Translations under genes and position numbers: made by a program
Part shown: positions 17,847-26,717 of the stretch, piece by piece
How positions within the stretch are numbered: the stretch's first letter is position 1
Layout: the number at the start of each line of letters is the position of its first letter
Assembly (NCBI GenBank): GCA_003963145.1
Contig: RXJJ01000001.1
Location: forward strand, 1 to 53,872
DNA length: 53,872 bases
Origin: Bradyrhizobiaceae bacterium
GTDB taxonomy: Bacteria; Pseudomonadota; Alphaproteobacteria; Rhizobiales; Xanthobacteraceae
Direction of reading: 5' to 3'
The notes under the pieces: model-generated
The model's database searches: none
Seen by the model: the letters and a program-made list of their open reading frames with translations, nothing else
Told to the model about the DNA's origin: nothing

Positions 17847-18578
17847 TCAGGACACCGGGGCTCCTGGCAGCGGCACCGGAATGTTGTGTTTGCTGGCCCA
17901 TTCCATGGCGGTTTTCGTCCGCTTTTCAGTGATGTCATGGGCCGTCTGCTTGGCCGCCTGATACACCGCTGGCGGCGCGGACGCAGGCGTCCCACTATCG
18001 AACGGCGGTTCAGGCGCATACTCCATATAGAGCTGGATCGTCTTGGCCGCGTCTTCGCCCCGAAGAGCCGCAGCGACACGCAAAGCACCATCGATGCCGG
18101 CGGTAACACCGGCAGCCGACACCAGATTTCCGTCCATCACAACGCGTTCGTTCACGGGGATCGCACCGAAATAGGAAAGCAAATGAATGGCCGACCAGTG
18201 TGTCGTGGCGCGCTTTCCCTGTAAAAGACCGGCCGCGCCGCAGATCAGCGCGCCCGTGCAAACAGAAAAAATGAAACCGGCGCTCTGCGCCTGCGCGCGG
18301 ACCCACTGAAGGGTTTCCTCGTCGTTCATCACGACTTCCTGGCCGTAACCGCCGGGAATGTGCAGCACGTCGAGCGCAGGCGCTTCAGCCAGCGTGGCAT
18401 CCGCGCAAAGCTTGAGATTGCGGACGTCCCGGACGGGCTTCGTCGTCTTGCCGTAAATCTGATATGTCGCGTTCGGAAGGCGGGACAGAACCTCGAAGGG
18501 ACCCGTAAGATCGATCTGATCAAGTCCGGCGAACAACAGCGACCCAACCTGCAAGTGCTTGTCCGTGGGCACGATCAT
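17847..18578 (-). CDS. inhA: DJ-1/PfpI protein, isonitrile-hydratase-like
   Basis: DJ-1/PfpI-superfamily protein that resembles isonitrile hydratase (isonitrile to N-substituted formamide). The nucleophile elbow FSVCTGALI has Cys107, and the acidic partner Asp23 lies in IDLTGPFEVL; GGYGQE, KRATTHWSAI, AGVTAGIDGAL and YAPEPPFDSG match the layout of that enzyme as I know it. The 243 residues include a C-terminal tail of about 40. It follows the second nitrilase by 24 bases with a GGAGGAA ribosome-binding site, so the two are co-transcribed. A different small-molecule hydratase or a regulator-type DJ-1 cannot be excluded. Confidence 0.78.
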   Translation of the reverse strand: MIVPTDKHLQVGSLLFAGLDQIDLTGPFEVLSRLPNATYQIYGKTTKPVRDVRNLKLCADATLAEAPALDVLHIPGGYGQEVVMNDEETLQWVRAQAQSAGFIFSVCTGALICGAAGLLQGKRATTHWSAIHLLSYFGAIPVNERVVMDGNLVSAAGVTAGIDGALRVAAALRGEDAAKTIQLYMEYAPEPPFDSGTPASAPPAVYQAAKQTAHDITEKRTKTAMEWASKHNIPVPLPGAPVS

Positions 18579-18602
18579 GTCTTAATTCCTCCGCCTGCCG
18601 TG

Positions 18603-19685
18603 CTACTCGGCAGGAAATCCGATATCGGACAAATCCTCAACCTCGCGCAAATCTCCATGACCGTTGAGCGGACGCGAGGAACGATCTGCCGATTCACCCG
18701 CAATATGTTCCACAAAGTGAGCGGGTTCAAGCGCCGTACGGTTGACCGTGACGTCAAAAATATCAAATCTGTTGTAGTAGCCGACAACATCGTGAAATTG
18801 CTTCGGCTCGACGCCCTTGGCCGTATCGATGTCGGCGTAGAGAATACCCTCGTGTTCCGACAGCACGTCGCCGATGACATTGCAGGACGGATCCAGCACC
18901 AGCGAAATGCCGCGCGGCGAATTGTCGATGATATCGAGGCTCGCGCGGTTGGCGCTTCCAAGCGCCTCGCGCATCGCGGCATCGACGAATCCCGATGCAA
19001 CGATGTTGAAAACCTTCGCTTCGAAGGCATGCGCGCCGGCGCGGATTTCGATAGCGCGACGAAGGTCGTACGCGCCCTCTTCGGACGGTGGCCGCGTCGG
19101 CCAGATCGGCGGATAGGACGACACATGCACCTGCTCGCCCTGCGCCATAAGCGCATAGCGCGACAGCGGGTTGGTGTTCTCGCCGCAGATCAGCATGCCG
19201 AGCTTGCCGAGCCGGGTCGGCGTTACACGCAGGCCGCGCGCATCGCCATTGGCCCAGATCAGTTTTTCATAGAAAGTCGGAACCAGCTTCCGGTGGTGAT
19301 TGAGGATCGAGCCGTCATCGCCGATCAGGATGTTCGAATTCCAGATGCATCCCACGCTGGCATCTGTGCCCTCGGTGAATCCGAGCGAAACGAACACACC
19401 CTGCCGGCGCGCCGCCATGCGGATGGAGCGGATGGCGGGATCGGATATTTTCTGTGCCTCGGACACCAGCGTACGGAAAAAGGCGTGGTTGTAGATCGGA
19501 GCCTGCAACGCCGCCCAGATCGGGAAACCTGGCAGAAAGGACTCGGGAAACACCACGAGTTCGGCACCGCCGCGAGCCGCCTCGGCTATCAGGTCGCATG
19601 CTTTTTCCGCTGTCTTCTCGGCATCAAGAAAGACCGAAGAGGTGTGGCACGCAGCCGCTTTAAAGGCAGGATACTGGATCGTCAT
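18603..19685 (-). CDS. Nitrilase (carbon-nitrogen hydrolase), second paralogue
   Basis: Second nitrilase of the same CGEN subgroup: Glu48 (FPESF), Lys133 (HHRKLVPT) and Cys167 (LICGENTNPLSR). It shares long runs with the enzyme at 15755 (CIWNSNILIG, LVPTF.EK, YYNRFD) yet differs throughout, so these are diverged paralogues, not a recent copy. The length is 360 residues. It heads a two-gene unit with the isonitrile-hydratase-like protein and is divergent from Liv system 1. Confidence 0.88.
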   Translation of the reverse strand: MTIQYPAFKAAACHTSSVFLDAEKTAEKACDLIAEAARGGAELVVFPESFLPGFPIWAALQAPIYNHAFFRTLVSEAQKISDPAIRSIRMAARRQGVFVSLGFTEGTDASVGCIWNSNILIGDDGSILNHHRKLVPTFYEKLIWANGDARGLRVTPTRLGKLGMLICGENTNPLSRYALMAQGEQVHVSSYPPIWPTRPPSEEGAYDLRRAIEIRAGAHAFEAKVFNIVASGFVDAAMREALGSANRASLDIIDNSPRGISLVLDPSCNVIGDVLSEHEGILYADIDTAKGVEPKQFHDVVGYYNRFDIFDVTVNRTALEPAHFVEHIAGESADRSSRPLNGHGDLREVEDLSDIGFPAE

Positions 19686-19821
19686 GGAATGACCCCGGGT
19701 TGCAAAAAAGGCGGTAGCGCCCAGCGATTGGGCTAACCATCCATCACACTAGGTTTTTCGAGAAGCGCAGAATTACGCAAGGGCGTCTGCATCTGTGCCT
19801 TACTTTCGCTGACGCCAGAAT

Positions 19822-19839
19822 AGACAATATGCCTTGTCT
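19822..19839. promoter_or_regulatory. Inverted repeat in nitrilase/Liv divergent region
   Basis: AGACAA and TTGTCT pair perfectly around a 6-base spacer in the 249-base gap between the divergent nitrilase and livH genes. It could bind a regulator. I see no clear -35/-10 promoter elsewhere in the gap. Confidence 0.35.
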
Positions 19840-19934
19840 TGAAGCATGCCTTTTACGCAAAGCCTCTTGCATGTTTTCTTGCTGGAAATGCCGGCCAAGT
19901 GTTGCAAGCCTGCTCCCGACAGGGACGGAGGCAG

Positions 19935-20789
19935 ATGGATCTTTTTATCGCGTTGACGGTCAACGGCCTGGTGTGGGGGCTCATTGTTGCGCTGATCGCT
20001 CTGGGTTTATCGATCATCTTCGGATTGCTCGACATCATTAACGTCGCGCACGGCGATTTCTTCATGCTTGGAACAGTTCTCGCGCTGGTCATCACTGGCG
20101 TGACGGGCTTCTGGATCGCCATTGTCCTTGTTCCGCTGCTGGGGCTGGCGATCGGCCTCGTCATCGAACGCCTTGTCATCCGCCCGACCATCAATATGGC
20201 ATCGCTGACCATCGTGACCACGTTTGGCCTTTCGATGATCCTGCAGGAAACGGTGCGTGCCACCTATGGAGCGCAAGCGCACCGGATGGCGGCGCCGATC
20301 CAGGGTACGATCCCGCTTTTCGGAATCGAATACGACGTCTATCGGCTTTTTGCCGCTGCTTTTGCCGCTCTGTGCATCGTGGCATTTTTTCTGTTTCTCT
20401 CCCGTACCCGGCTCGGCACCTGGATACGAGCGGTCCGACAGGACCGTGAAACTGCCACGGCTCTCGGCATTCCGGTCACCCGTGTCTGCGCGTTCACATT
20501 CGGGCTCGGCACGGCCATGGCGCTATTAGGAGGCGCGATCGCTGCGCCGATCACTACGGTCGAATTCAGAACCGGCATCGACATTCTGCCCGTCAGTTTC
20601 ATGGCCGTTATCATCGGCGGACTTGGCAATCTCAAAGGCACGGTTGCAGCTGCGGTGCTTCTCGCCGTGCTGGAGGGCATGATCTCCAGCGTCGCCGATC
20701 CCACGCTGGCGCGCATCACATCCCTCGCCGTGATGTGCGCGGTTCTGCTGGTCAAGCCGAACGGCTTGTTCGCCGGAGCGATGCGATGA
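19935..20789 (+). CDS. livH: Liv system 1 permease LivH
   Basis: Inner-membrane permease of a branched-chain-amino-acid/amide-type (HAAT) importer. It shows the family segments LIVALIALGLSIIFGLLDIINVAHGDFF near the N-terminus, the RAVRQDRETATALGI loop that couples to the ATPase, and VIIGGLGNLKGTV. The length from ATG 19935 is 284 residues; GGAGG lies just upstream, and the frame is open 32 codons earlier without family similarity. It opens the rightward livHMGF-receptor operon. Confidence 0.93.
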   Translation: MDLFIALTVNGLVWGLIVALIALGLSIIFGLLDIINVAHGDFFMLGTVLALVITGVTGFWIAIVLVPLLGLAIGLVIERLVIRPTINMASLTIVTTFGLSMILQETVRATYGAQAHRMAAPIQGTIPLFGIEYDVYRLFAAAFAALCIVAFFLFLSRTRLGTWIRAVRQDRETATALGIPVTRVCAFTFGLGTAMALLGGAIAAPITTVEFRTGIDILPVSFMAVIIGGLGNLKGTVAAAVLLAVLEGMISSVADPTLARITSLAVMCAVLLVKPNGLFAGAMR

Positions 20790-21802
20790 CGGCCGGAGCC
20801 TGGAAATGGGCAGGAGTAGCCATCTTCGCCATAGCTATCGGCCTTGCGCCGTTCTGGATGAAATTTGTCGGAAGCCCGTTCTGGATCGACATCATCAGTG
20901 AAATTCTGATCTGGTCCCTGCTCGCGGCAAGCGTCAATCTTCTGCTCGGCTATGTCGGTCTGCTGTCCTTCGGACAGGCGCTTTATTTCGGCTTCGGCAT
21001 GTATGGCGTGGCCATCGGGATTAGCCACTTCGGTCTTGGGCTCTGGCCATCGCTTCTTCTTGGAATTGCCGCATCCGGGCTAATGGCGGCCTTTGCCGGC
21101 GCATTCGCCGTCCGGCTCTCGTGGCATTACTTTGCCATCATCACCGTGGTCTTCTCGCTGATTTTCTATTTCGCAGCCATGTCGGCCAAAGGCATCACCG
21201 GCGGCGATGACGGGCTTTCGTTCAGCACACCCGTGCTCTGGAAAGCCGCCGGTCTCACCCTCTCCAACAAGACGACACAGTTTTATTTTATCTATACCAT
21301 CTGCTTCGCCTGTTACGCGGCTGTCGCCCTGCTGGTAGCAAGTCCGCTCGGCATGCGGTTCAGAGCCGTCCGCGACAACGAAAAGCGCGCGGCACTGATC
21401 GGCATCAACGTCTATCTCACACGCTGGATCGCCTTCGTGATCGCCGGTCTGCTGGCCGGAGTTGGCGGCGCGCTATTTGCCCTGTTCGGACGATACGCAT
21501 CTGCATCCTACATGTTCTATCACGTCTCGGGGGAGGCCGTGGTGTGGGCGATCGTCGGCGGCCTCGGCACGTTGATGGGACCTCTGGTCGGCACCGCCCT
21601 GCTCATCATGTTCCGCGAAATCGTCTCGGGCTACTGGGAAAACTATCTGATCGCCGTCGGTGTTCTTGTCATCCTTGTAATCATGCTTGCGCCGCGCGGC
21701 ATTGTCGGCAGTTTGGATGAATTTCTGAACTGGACAAAGCCGGACCCGGACGCTCCGGAAGACGCCATTGAGGCTCTCGCTGAAATGGAGAAATCGCAAT
21801 GA
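20786..21802 (+). CDS. livM: Liv system 1 permease LivM
   Basis: Second membrane subunit of Liv system 1, 338 residues, with SVNLLLGYVGLLSFGQALYFG (LivM family), FRAVRDNEKRAALIGINV as the coupling loop, and VVWAIVGGLGTLMGPLVGT. The start overlaps the livH stop (ATGA at 20786). The C-terminal tail is acidic (DPDAPEDAIEALAEMEKS). Confidence 0.93.
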   Translation: MTAGAWKWAGVAIFAIAIGLAPFWMKFVGSPFWIDIISEILIWSLLAASVNLLLGYVGLLSFGQALYFGFGMYGVAIGISHFGLGLWPSLLLGIAASGLMAAFAGAFAVRLSWHYFAIITVVFSLIFYFAAMSAKGITGGDDGLSFSTPVLWKAAGLTLSNKTTQFYFIYTICFACYAAVALLVASPLGMRFRAVRDNEKRAALIGINVYLTRWIAFVIAGLLAGVGGALFALFGRYASASYMFYHVSGEAVVWAIVGGLGTLMGPLVGTALLIMFREIVSGYWENYLIAVGVLVILVIMLAPRGIVGSLDEFLNWTKPDPDAPEDAIEALAEMEKSQ

Positions 21803-22551
21803 CCGCGATCCTGTCAGTGCAGAATCTGACGAAACGCTTCGGCGGACTGACCGCGGTTGACAACATCAGCGTCGATTTTCCGCAAGGCATCCTCAATGCT
21901 GTAATCGGCCCAAATGGCGCGGGAAAAACGACTCTCTTCAATCTGATCACGGGAATGACCCCCGCAACCTCGGGGCGTGTCCTGTTCGACGGAGACGACA
22001 TCGTCGGCAAACCGACGCACGAGATCGTGTCGCGGGGATTGTCCCGCACGCTTCAGATCAAGAGCGTGTTCGGCGGCATGAGCGTAATGGACAATATCCG
22101 CATCGCCGTGTTCGCGCATCAGGGCATCTCGAATCCCCTGCGTTCGAGCCAGCGTTATCCATCCGTCACCCAACGTGTGCAGGAAATTCTCGAAGACACG
22201 GGGCTGCATCGTCTCGCTCACGCGAACGCCGGTGCGCTGTCATATGGCGACGTGGCGCTGCTCGAGATTGCGCTGGCGCTTGCAAACAAGCCCCGCCTAC
22301 TTTTGCTCGACGAACCGATCTGCGGCATGAGCCCGAGCGAAACCGAACGTACGGTGGAACATATCGTCCGGCTCGCCAAGACCACCAATATCATTCTGAT
22401 CGAGCACGATATGGAAGTCGTGTTTGCGATCTCCGGATTGATAACCGTGATGGCTCAGGGGCAGCTCTTGATGCAGGGCGCGCCGGACGACGTTTCAAAA
22501 GATGGCCGTGTTCAGGAAGTCTATCTTGGCGTTCCGGAGGATGCAGAATGA
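21799..22551 (+). CDS. livG: Liv system 1 ATPase LivG
   Basis: ATPase subunit: KRFGGLTAVDNISV, Walker A GPNGAGKTT, signature LSYGDVALLEIA, Walker B LLLLDEP, and the switch histidine in IEHDME. The length of 250 residues and the LSYG signature are typical of LivG. It overlaps livM and livF by four bases each. Confidence 0.93.
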   Translation: MTAILSVQNLTKRFGGLTAVDNISVDFPQGILNAVIGPNGAGKTTLFNLITGMTPATSGRVLFDGDDIVGKPTHEIVSRGLSRTLQIKSVFGGMSVMDNIRIAVFAHQGISNPLRSSQRYPSVTQRVQEILEDTGLHRLAHANAGALSYGDVALLEIALALANKPRLLLLDEPICGMSPSETERTVEHIVRLAKTTNIILIEHDMEVVFAISGLITVMAQGQLLMQGAPDDVSKDGRVQEVYLGVPEDAE

Positions 22552-23255
22552 CCGCGATGCTGGAGGTCTCCGGCCTGCGGGCGAGCATCGGGCGCGTCCC
22601 GATCCTGCGCGGAGTCAACCTTCGCGTTCAGCCGGGCGAAACGGTCGCGCTTCTCGGCCGTAACGGCGTCGGGAAAACCTCGACCTTACGTGCGATCCTG
22701 GGTCTTTTGCCTCGCTCGGACGGCTTTGTCCGCTTCGACGATACGGAGCTGGCGACAGTCCCCGCCTATCACGTCTCGCAACTTGGCATCGGATATGTCC
22801 CGCAGGGACGAGGCATCTTCGCTAATCTGACGGTGGAGGAAAATCTTTTCCTCGGTTTGCGGCGGGCGCCGGACAGCAGTCTCATCGATTATATCTACAC
22901 GCGGTTTCCGCGCCTGCACGAGCGGCGCGGCCAGAGCGCGGGCACATTATCCGGCGGCGAACAGCAGATTCTGGCCCTGGGACGCTGCCTGCTGCGCTCA
23001 CCGAAACTCATTCTGCTCGACGAGCCGACCGAAGGCATCATGCCGAAGCTCGTCAACGAAATTCGCCGCGAGATCGCAAACTTCGCTCAGAGCGGCGTCG
23101 CTGTTTTGCTTATCGAACAGAATTTCCGCACCGCGCTCAAGCTGGCGACGCGGATCTACCTCATGGAAAAAGGCGCCATCGTTCACGAAGCGACGCCCGA
23201 AAGTCTTTCCGCCGATCCATCCACCGTCCACCGCTATCTCGGCGTATCGCTGTGA
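22548..23255 (+). CDS. livF: Liv system 1 ATPase LivF
   Basis: Partner ATPase, 235 residues: Walker A GRNGVGKTS, IGYVPQGRGIFANLTVEENL (a LivF hallmark), signature LSGGEQQ and Walker B LILLDEPTEG, ending IEQNFRTALKLATR in the glutamine-containing switch typical of LivF. Coupled to livG by ATGA. Confidence 0.93.
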   Translation: MTAMLEVSGLRASIGRVPILRGVNLRVQPGETVALLGRNGVGKTSTLRAILGLLPRSDGFVRFDDTELATVPAYHVSQLGIGYVPQGRGIFANLTVEENLFLGLRRAPDSSLIDYIYTRFPRLHERRGQSAGTLSGGEQQILALGRCLLRSPKLILLDEPTEGIMPKLVNEIRREIANFAQSGVAVLLIEQNFRTALKLATRIYLMEKGAIVHEATPESLSADPSTVHRYLGVSL

Positions 23256-23277
23256 TGGCAAAGCAATGGAGTTTGAC

Positions 23278-24573
23278 ATGAAGACGAAGTTTCACATGAG
23301 GACACATGGCTTGAATCGCAGAAGTTTTCTTTCTCACGCCCTTGCGGGCGGTGTCGCCGCAGGAACGTCCTATCTCGGCCTTTCGGTGCGAGCCCATGCT
23401 GAAAGCGGTCCGATCATTCTCGGCAGCCATGTCGAATTGACCGGCGGCTTCTCATCCTGGGGCTACTGGCACGACAAGGCCGCGCAGACCGCCGTTAAGA
23501 TCGTCAACGAACAGGGTGGCATCGCAGGCCGTAAAGTTGAACTTGTAACAGAAGACACCGAATCCAACCCTGCCACTGGCACACGCAAACTGCGTTCGCT
23601 GATCGAGCGCAGCGGTGCGAATTTCGTTCTCGGCTCGGTCCACTCCGGCGTGATGCTTGCATCGATTCCGGTCGCGACCGAACTGAAAACTGTCTATTTC
23701 TCCTGCGGCGAAGCAACCGAGGCAACGGGCTCGAAAGGCACGCGCTATTCCTTTCGCACGGGCACGGACACTTACGGTCTCGCGGCCGCAGGCGCGCCGT
23801 GGGCTTTCGCAAACCTCGGCAAGAACTGGACGATGATCTCGCCGGACTATGCCTGGGGGCACAGCCATTACCAGGAACACAAGGCGATGATCGAAAAGCT
23901 CGGCGGCAAGGTCAACGACCCGATCTTTGTGCCGCTCGACGCCAAGGACATGGTGCCGTATCTCGCCAAGGTCCCGCAAGATACCGAGGTTCTATTCTCG
24001 GTGTTCTTCGGCGCGCAGTCGATCGCGTTCTACACCCAGGCCAAGTCGATGGGTCTGGAAAAGACGATGAAGATGTACTCGATCTGCGGCACCATGGAAG
24101 CCATCGCTCCGGTGGACCTGCAAGGCGCGGGTGAAGGGGTTTACATCGTTGAAAATTTCCCGCGCGTCCTCGAATACAAGGACGACGAATTCCACCGCGA
24201 GCACAACAAACGGATCGGGATTGACAATGTGGACGCCCGTGAGGTCGATTCCAAGCGCGTGATGGCCAAGAGCCACGCGTGGCAGTCATGGGAAAATGTG
24301 TTCGCTCTGAAGCAGGCGATCGAAACCTCTGGCTGGAAATCAAAGGACGACGACAAGGGGGTCATTGAGGCCCTTGAGGGCATGAGCCTGGCCAATTCGC
24401 TCGGCCATCCACAGGGCAACAAGATTCTACGCAAGGAAGACCATTCCGGCATCATCGACTGCTACATCTCGCATGTCGAAAACGGAAAATTCGTCGTGAA
24501 GAAAAAAGTCACGAAGGAAGAGCTGGTCAAATCGCTCCCGCCCCGCGTTGATTTCTCGACACAGGCGATCTGA
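23278..24573 (+). CDS. Liv system 1 substrate-binding protein, Tat-type signal
   Basis: Periplasmic binding protein of the LivJ/AmiC-like type 1 fold, serving Liv system 1. The N-terminus has a twin-arginine-like signal (NRRSFLSHALAGGVAAGTSY) with a likely cleavage at AHA. The mature chain begins PIILGSHVELTGGFSSWG and contains VLGSVHSGVMLA, TMISPDYAWGHS and VLFSVFFGAQSIAFY. I start at ATG 23278, with GGAG upstream; an ATG four codons earlier is possible. Liv-type receptors bind amides, urea and aromatic acids as well as amino acids; proximity to nitrilase and isonitrile hydratase suggests such a ligand. Confidence 0.9.
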   Translation: MKTKFHMRTHGLNRRSFLSHALAGGVAAGTSYLGLSVRAHAESGPIILGSHVELTGGFSSWGYWHDKAAQTAVKIVNEQGGIAGRKVELVTEDTESNPATGTRKLRSLIERSGANFVLGSVHSGVMLASIPVATELKTVYFSCGEATEATGSKGTRYSFRTGTDTYGLAAAGAPWAFANLGKNWTMISPDYAWGHSHYQEHKAMIEKLGGKVNDPIFVPLDAKDMVPYLAKVPQDTEVLFSVFFGAQSIAFYTQAKSMGLEKTMKMYSICGTMEAIAPVDLQGAGEGVYIVENFPRVLEYKDDEFHREHNKRIGIDNVDAREVDSKRVMAKSHAWQSWENVFALKQAIETSGWKSKDDDKGVIEALEGMSLANSLGHPQGNKILRKEDHSGIIDCYISHVENGKFVVKKKVTKEELVKSLPPRVDFSTQAI

Positions 24574-24585
24574 CCTTTCGGAAGA

Positions 24586-24611
24586 TGACGCGGCGCGCCT
24601 GCGCCGCGTCA
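24586..24611. terminator. Bidirectional hairpin between convergent genes
   Basis: TGACGCGGCGC and GCGCCGCGTCA pair perfectly (11 bp) around GCCT. It lies 13 bases after the receptor stop and includes the lysR stop codon on the other strand. A T-run is lacking, so it may act as a barrier or 3'-end hairpin in both directions. Confidence 0.7.
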
Positions 24612-25502
24612 CAGAACGTTAAGATAGTCGCGGTCCCGCACGAAGATATCGGTGAGATGGCGCGTGACATGACGCACGCGCGCCAGAAATTCGAGGTCCT
24701 CGTGAACGGACAGATAGATGTCCCGATAGACCGGTATTTCGTCGGCGAGAACAGGAATCAGTTTCGGATTCCGCTTGGCTGAGAACAGCGGCAGCAGACC
24801 AAGGCCCGTTCCGGCCGCTATCGCATTTTGCTGCGCGTGCATGCTGGACGAGCGAAACGCCACATTCACCGGATCGAGAATATCCAGAAGCCAGCGCACC
24901 GGCTGAATCGCGATAAGATCCTCGACATAATCAACGAACGTATGGGCAGCAAGCTCCGAACGGTCTTTCGGCAATCCGTGACGCGCGACATATTCGGGAC
25001 TGGCATAAAGCGCCAGCCGGAACGATCCGGCTTTCTTTATCATAAGGCGCTGTCCTGAGGGTGGAACGAAGCTGATGAAAATATCCGCTTCGCGTTTTGT
25101 CAGGCTGACAAGATGCCGCTCGGTGACCAGTTCGACCTGAATGCCCGGCTCCCGCGCGGAAAGCTCCGCAAAACGCTCGGCGAGAAAGAATGCGCCAATT
25201 CCTTCCATGGTGACGACGCGCACGCGTCCGGCCGCTGCCATTCCTTCCGCGCCCAGCGCCTGCGGGATATTGCCAACTTCCTGTTCGATGCGCTCGGCGA
25301 TTCCGAACAGACGATGCCCCTGTTCGGTGAGAACAAAGCCATCCGGCTTTCTGTCGAAAAGCTTGATCGATAGATCCTTCTCGAGCTCCGCGATCCGGCG
25401 GCTGACCGTGGTGTGATCGACGCGAAGGCGGCGCGCGGCCGGGGCAAGCCGCGTTTGCCGCGCCAGTTCGAGAAAAAAGGTCAAATCGTTCCAGTTGAAC
25501 AT
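24609..25502 (-). CDS. LysR-family transcriptional regulator
   Basis: Winged helix at the N-terminus (LTFFLELARQTRLAPAARRLRVDHTTVSRRI) and a LysR effector domain (GRVRVVTMEGIGAFFLAERF). The DHTTVSRRI recognition helix is typical of a large alphaproteobacterial LysR subgroup. The start at ATG 25502 matches the family. It follows the aldoxime dehydratase gene in the same direction across a 148-base gap, and so may regulate that operon. Confidence 0.92.
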   Translation of the reverse strand: MFNWNDLTFFLELARQTRLAPAARRLRVDHTTVSRRIAELEKDLSIKLFDRKPDGFVLTEQGHRLFGIAERIEQEVGNIPQALGAEGMAAAGRVRVVTMEGIGAFFLAERFAELSAREPGIQVELVTERHLVSLTKREADIFISFVPPSGQRLMIKKAGSFRLALYASPEYVARHGLPKDRSELAAHTFVDYVEDLIAIQPVRWLLDILDPVNVAFRSSSMHAQQNAIAAGTGLGLLPLFSAKRNPKLIPVLADEIPVYRDIYLSVHEDLEFLARVRHVTRHLTDIFVRDRDYLNVL

Positions 25503-25611
25503 CGATCTCCCAAAGTCTTCGGAGTGGGATCGCGTCAACCGGTATGCAAAACCCGCACTCAAAACCTGAATATGGTTTTAGATGACACCGGGCGGCTTCC
25601 GCAACATGAAG

Positions 25612-25632
25612 ACGGCGTCCGGCAGGCGCCGT
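25612..25632. terminator. Weak hairpin after the aldoxime dehydratase gene
   Basis: ACGGCG and CGCCGT pair around 9 bases, 19 bases past the dehydratase stop. Leftward it is followed by only a short CTTC, so termination is possible but weakly supported. The rest of the 148-base gap before lysR shows nothing clear. Confidence 0.35.
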
Positions 25633-25650
25633 TGGCCCCCTGACAGTCGG

Positions 25651-26700
25651 CTAATTCAGCCTTTCACCGTCAAAATACAGGGAAAGTCCCGTTCCCGGCG
25701 CGCAATTGACATACTCCGCATTTTGCCCCTTCGGCAGCACGAAAACCTCGTGCCAGGTCCGAAGCTGATTGGACTTGCCATATCTCTTGTAACGCGAGAT
25801 CGCGGCCTTGAAGATGGCGTCGTGAGACGCGTGGTTTTCCGCCCAGTTTTCGAGATGGCCCAGCGACAGGAAATATCCCAGCGCGTGAGTTTCCATGCGC
25901 GGCGCACCCGTGATGTCGCAGGTCTGCTGGAAGCGCAGGGACGCGCAACCGGTGACAGCGGCATTTTGGCGCAGGAAATCCATGCCGCGATCCAGAGGCG
26001 CGCGAAGCTGCTGCATATAATCGTCGGTCTGCTCCGTGTCGCATCGCTCCCAGGACGCTGCTGAGCGAATGACGGCGACATTCGAAGGCATGGTGATTTT
26101 CCAGCGCGCCCCTTTTGTGTCACGCACAGCCGGAGCGGGAAGTTCGGGATAGTCCGGAACAAGATCATCGACGCCGGCGATGGGAAGACGGTCGCGCATC
26201 GCGCCATAATAACCGCAGTACGGCGTCGGATAAACCGAGACATCCGGCGAGAGCATCATGGCAGCGGGATAATCCTGCCAGTAAATGGTCTCCTGCCGTT
26301 CGACCGGAACCATCATCGTTTCGCGGAAATATCCGGTGGCTTCAGATAGGCGGGCCTTGTCGTTCCACCACTCCGTCACCATCGGGTCATTATCCCACGC
26401 GGCGCGCTTTTGCAGATCGATCCAGTACATCGCGACGATGTGCGTATAAAGGCCGTTCTGATCCACAAGGGCTGCGTGATCGTGGACGGACGGCCCGTTC
26501 GGCAGACCAAGTACCTTTTCAATCCAGCCGAAGAACGCCGATCCGTAAACGGCAGCAGCGTCGCTTCCCTGCACGCCGTAAAACGTCACGCCGAATGCGG
26601 CGCAGTTGTTTGGAAAGCCGACCGACCAGCGCTGAACGATCGGCTCGAATCCCTTCGGCTTCCGCAGCGGATTTTTTCGTACATATTCGTAGGCCGGCAT
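25651..26700 (-). CDS. oxd: Aldoxime dehydratase (haem-containing)
   Basis: Haem enzyme of the phenylacetaldoxime dehydratase family (Oxd), which removes water from aldoximes to give nitriles. The 349 residues match known Oxd enzymes (about 350). Family segments seen: FGVTFYGVQG, HIVAMYWIDL, GYFRETMMVPVERQET, GYYGAMRDRLP (Arg169, Arg171), VAVIRSAASW (Ser213), and the C-terminal THALGYFLSLGHLENWAENH...WHEVFVLP. The haem-ligating and catalytic histidines should be among His290, His293 and His317; exact matching needs an alignment. The start at ATG 26700 has GTGAGGA upstream. It is the last enzyme gene of the Liv system 2 operon, and two nitrilases 6-11 kb away could take its product onward. Confidence 0.88.
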   Translation of the reverse strand: MPAYEYVRKNPLRKPKGFEPIVQRWSVGFPNNCAAFGVTFYGVQGSDAAAVYGSAFFGWIEKVLGLPNGPSVHDHAALVDQNGLYTHIVAMYWIDLQKRAAWDNDPMVTEWWNDKARLSEATGYFRETMMVPVERQETIYWQDYPAAMMLSPDVSVYPTPYCGYYGAMRDRLPIAGVDDLVPDYPELPAPAVRDTKGARWKITMPSNVAVIRSAASWERCDTEQTDDYMQQLRAPLDRGMDFLRQNAAVTGCASLRFQQTCDITGAPRMETHALGYFLSLGHLENWAENHASHDAIFKAAISRYKRYGKSNQLRTWHEVFVLPKGQNAEYVNCAPGTGLSLYFDGERLN

Positions 26701-26717
26701 TCCTCACCCCGATTTTT

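Noticed and set aside
18360-19736. Long open frame on the plus strand across the isonitrile-hydratase-like and nitrilase genes
   Set aside because: It is antisense to two clear enzyme genes, rich in Arg/His/Asp as expected from a GC-biased shadow, and has no recognisable domain.
19869-19885. TTGCATGTTTTCTTGCT as a sigma-54 promoter for Liv system 1
   Set aside because: The spacing between the -24 and -12 elements is one base too long and the GG is TG.
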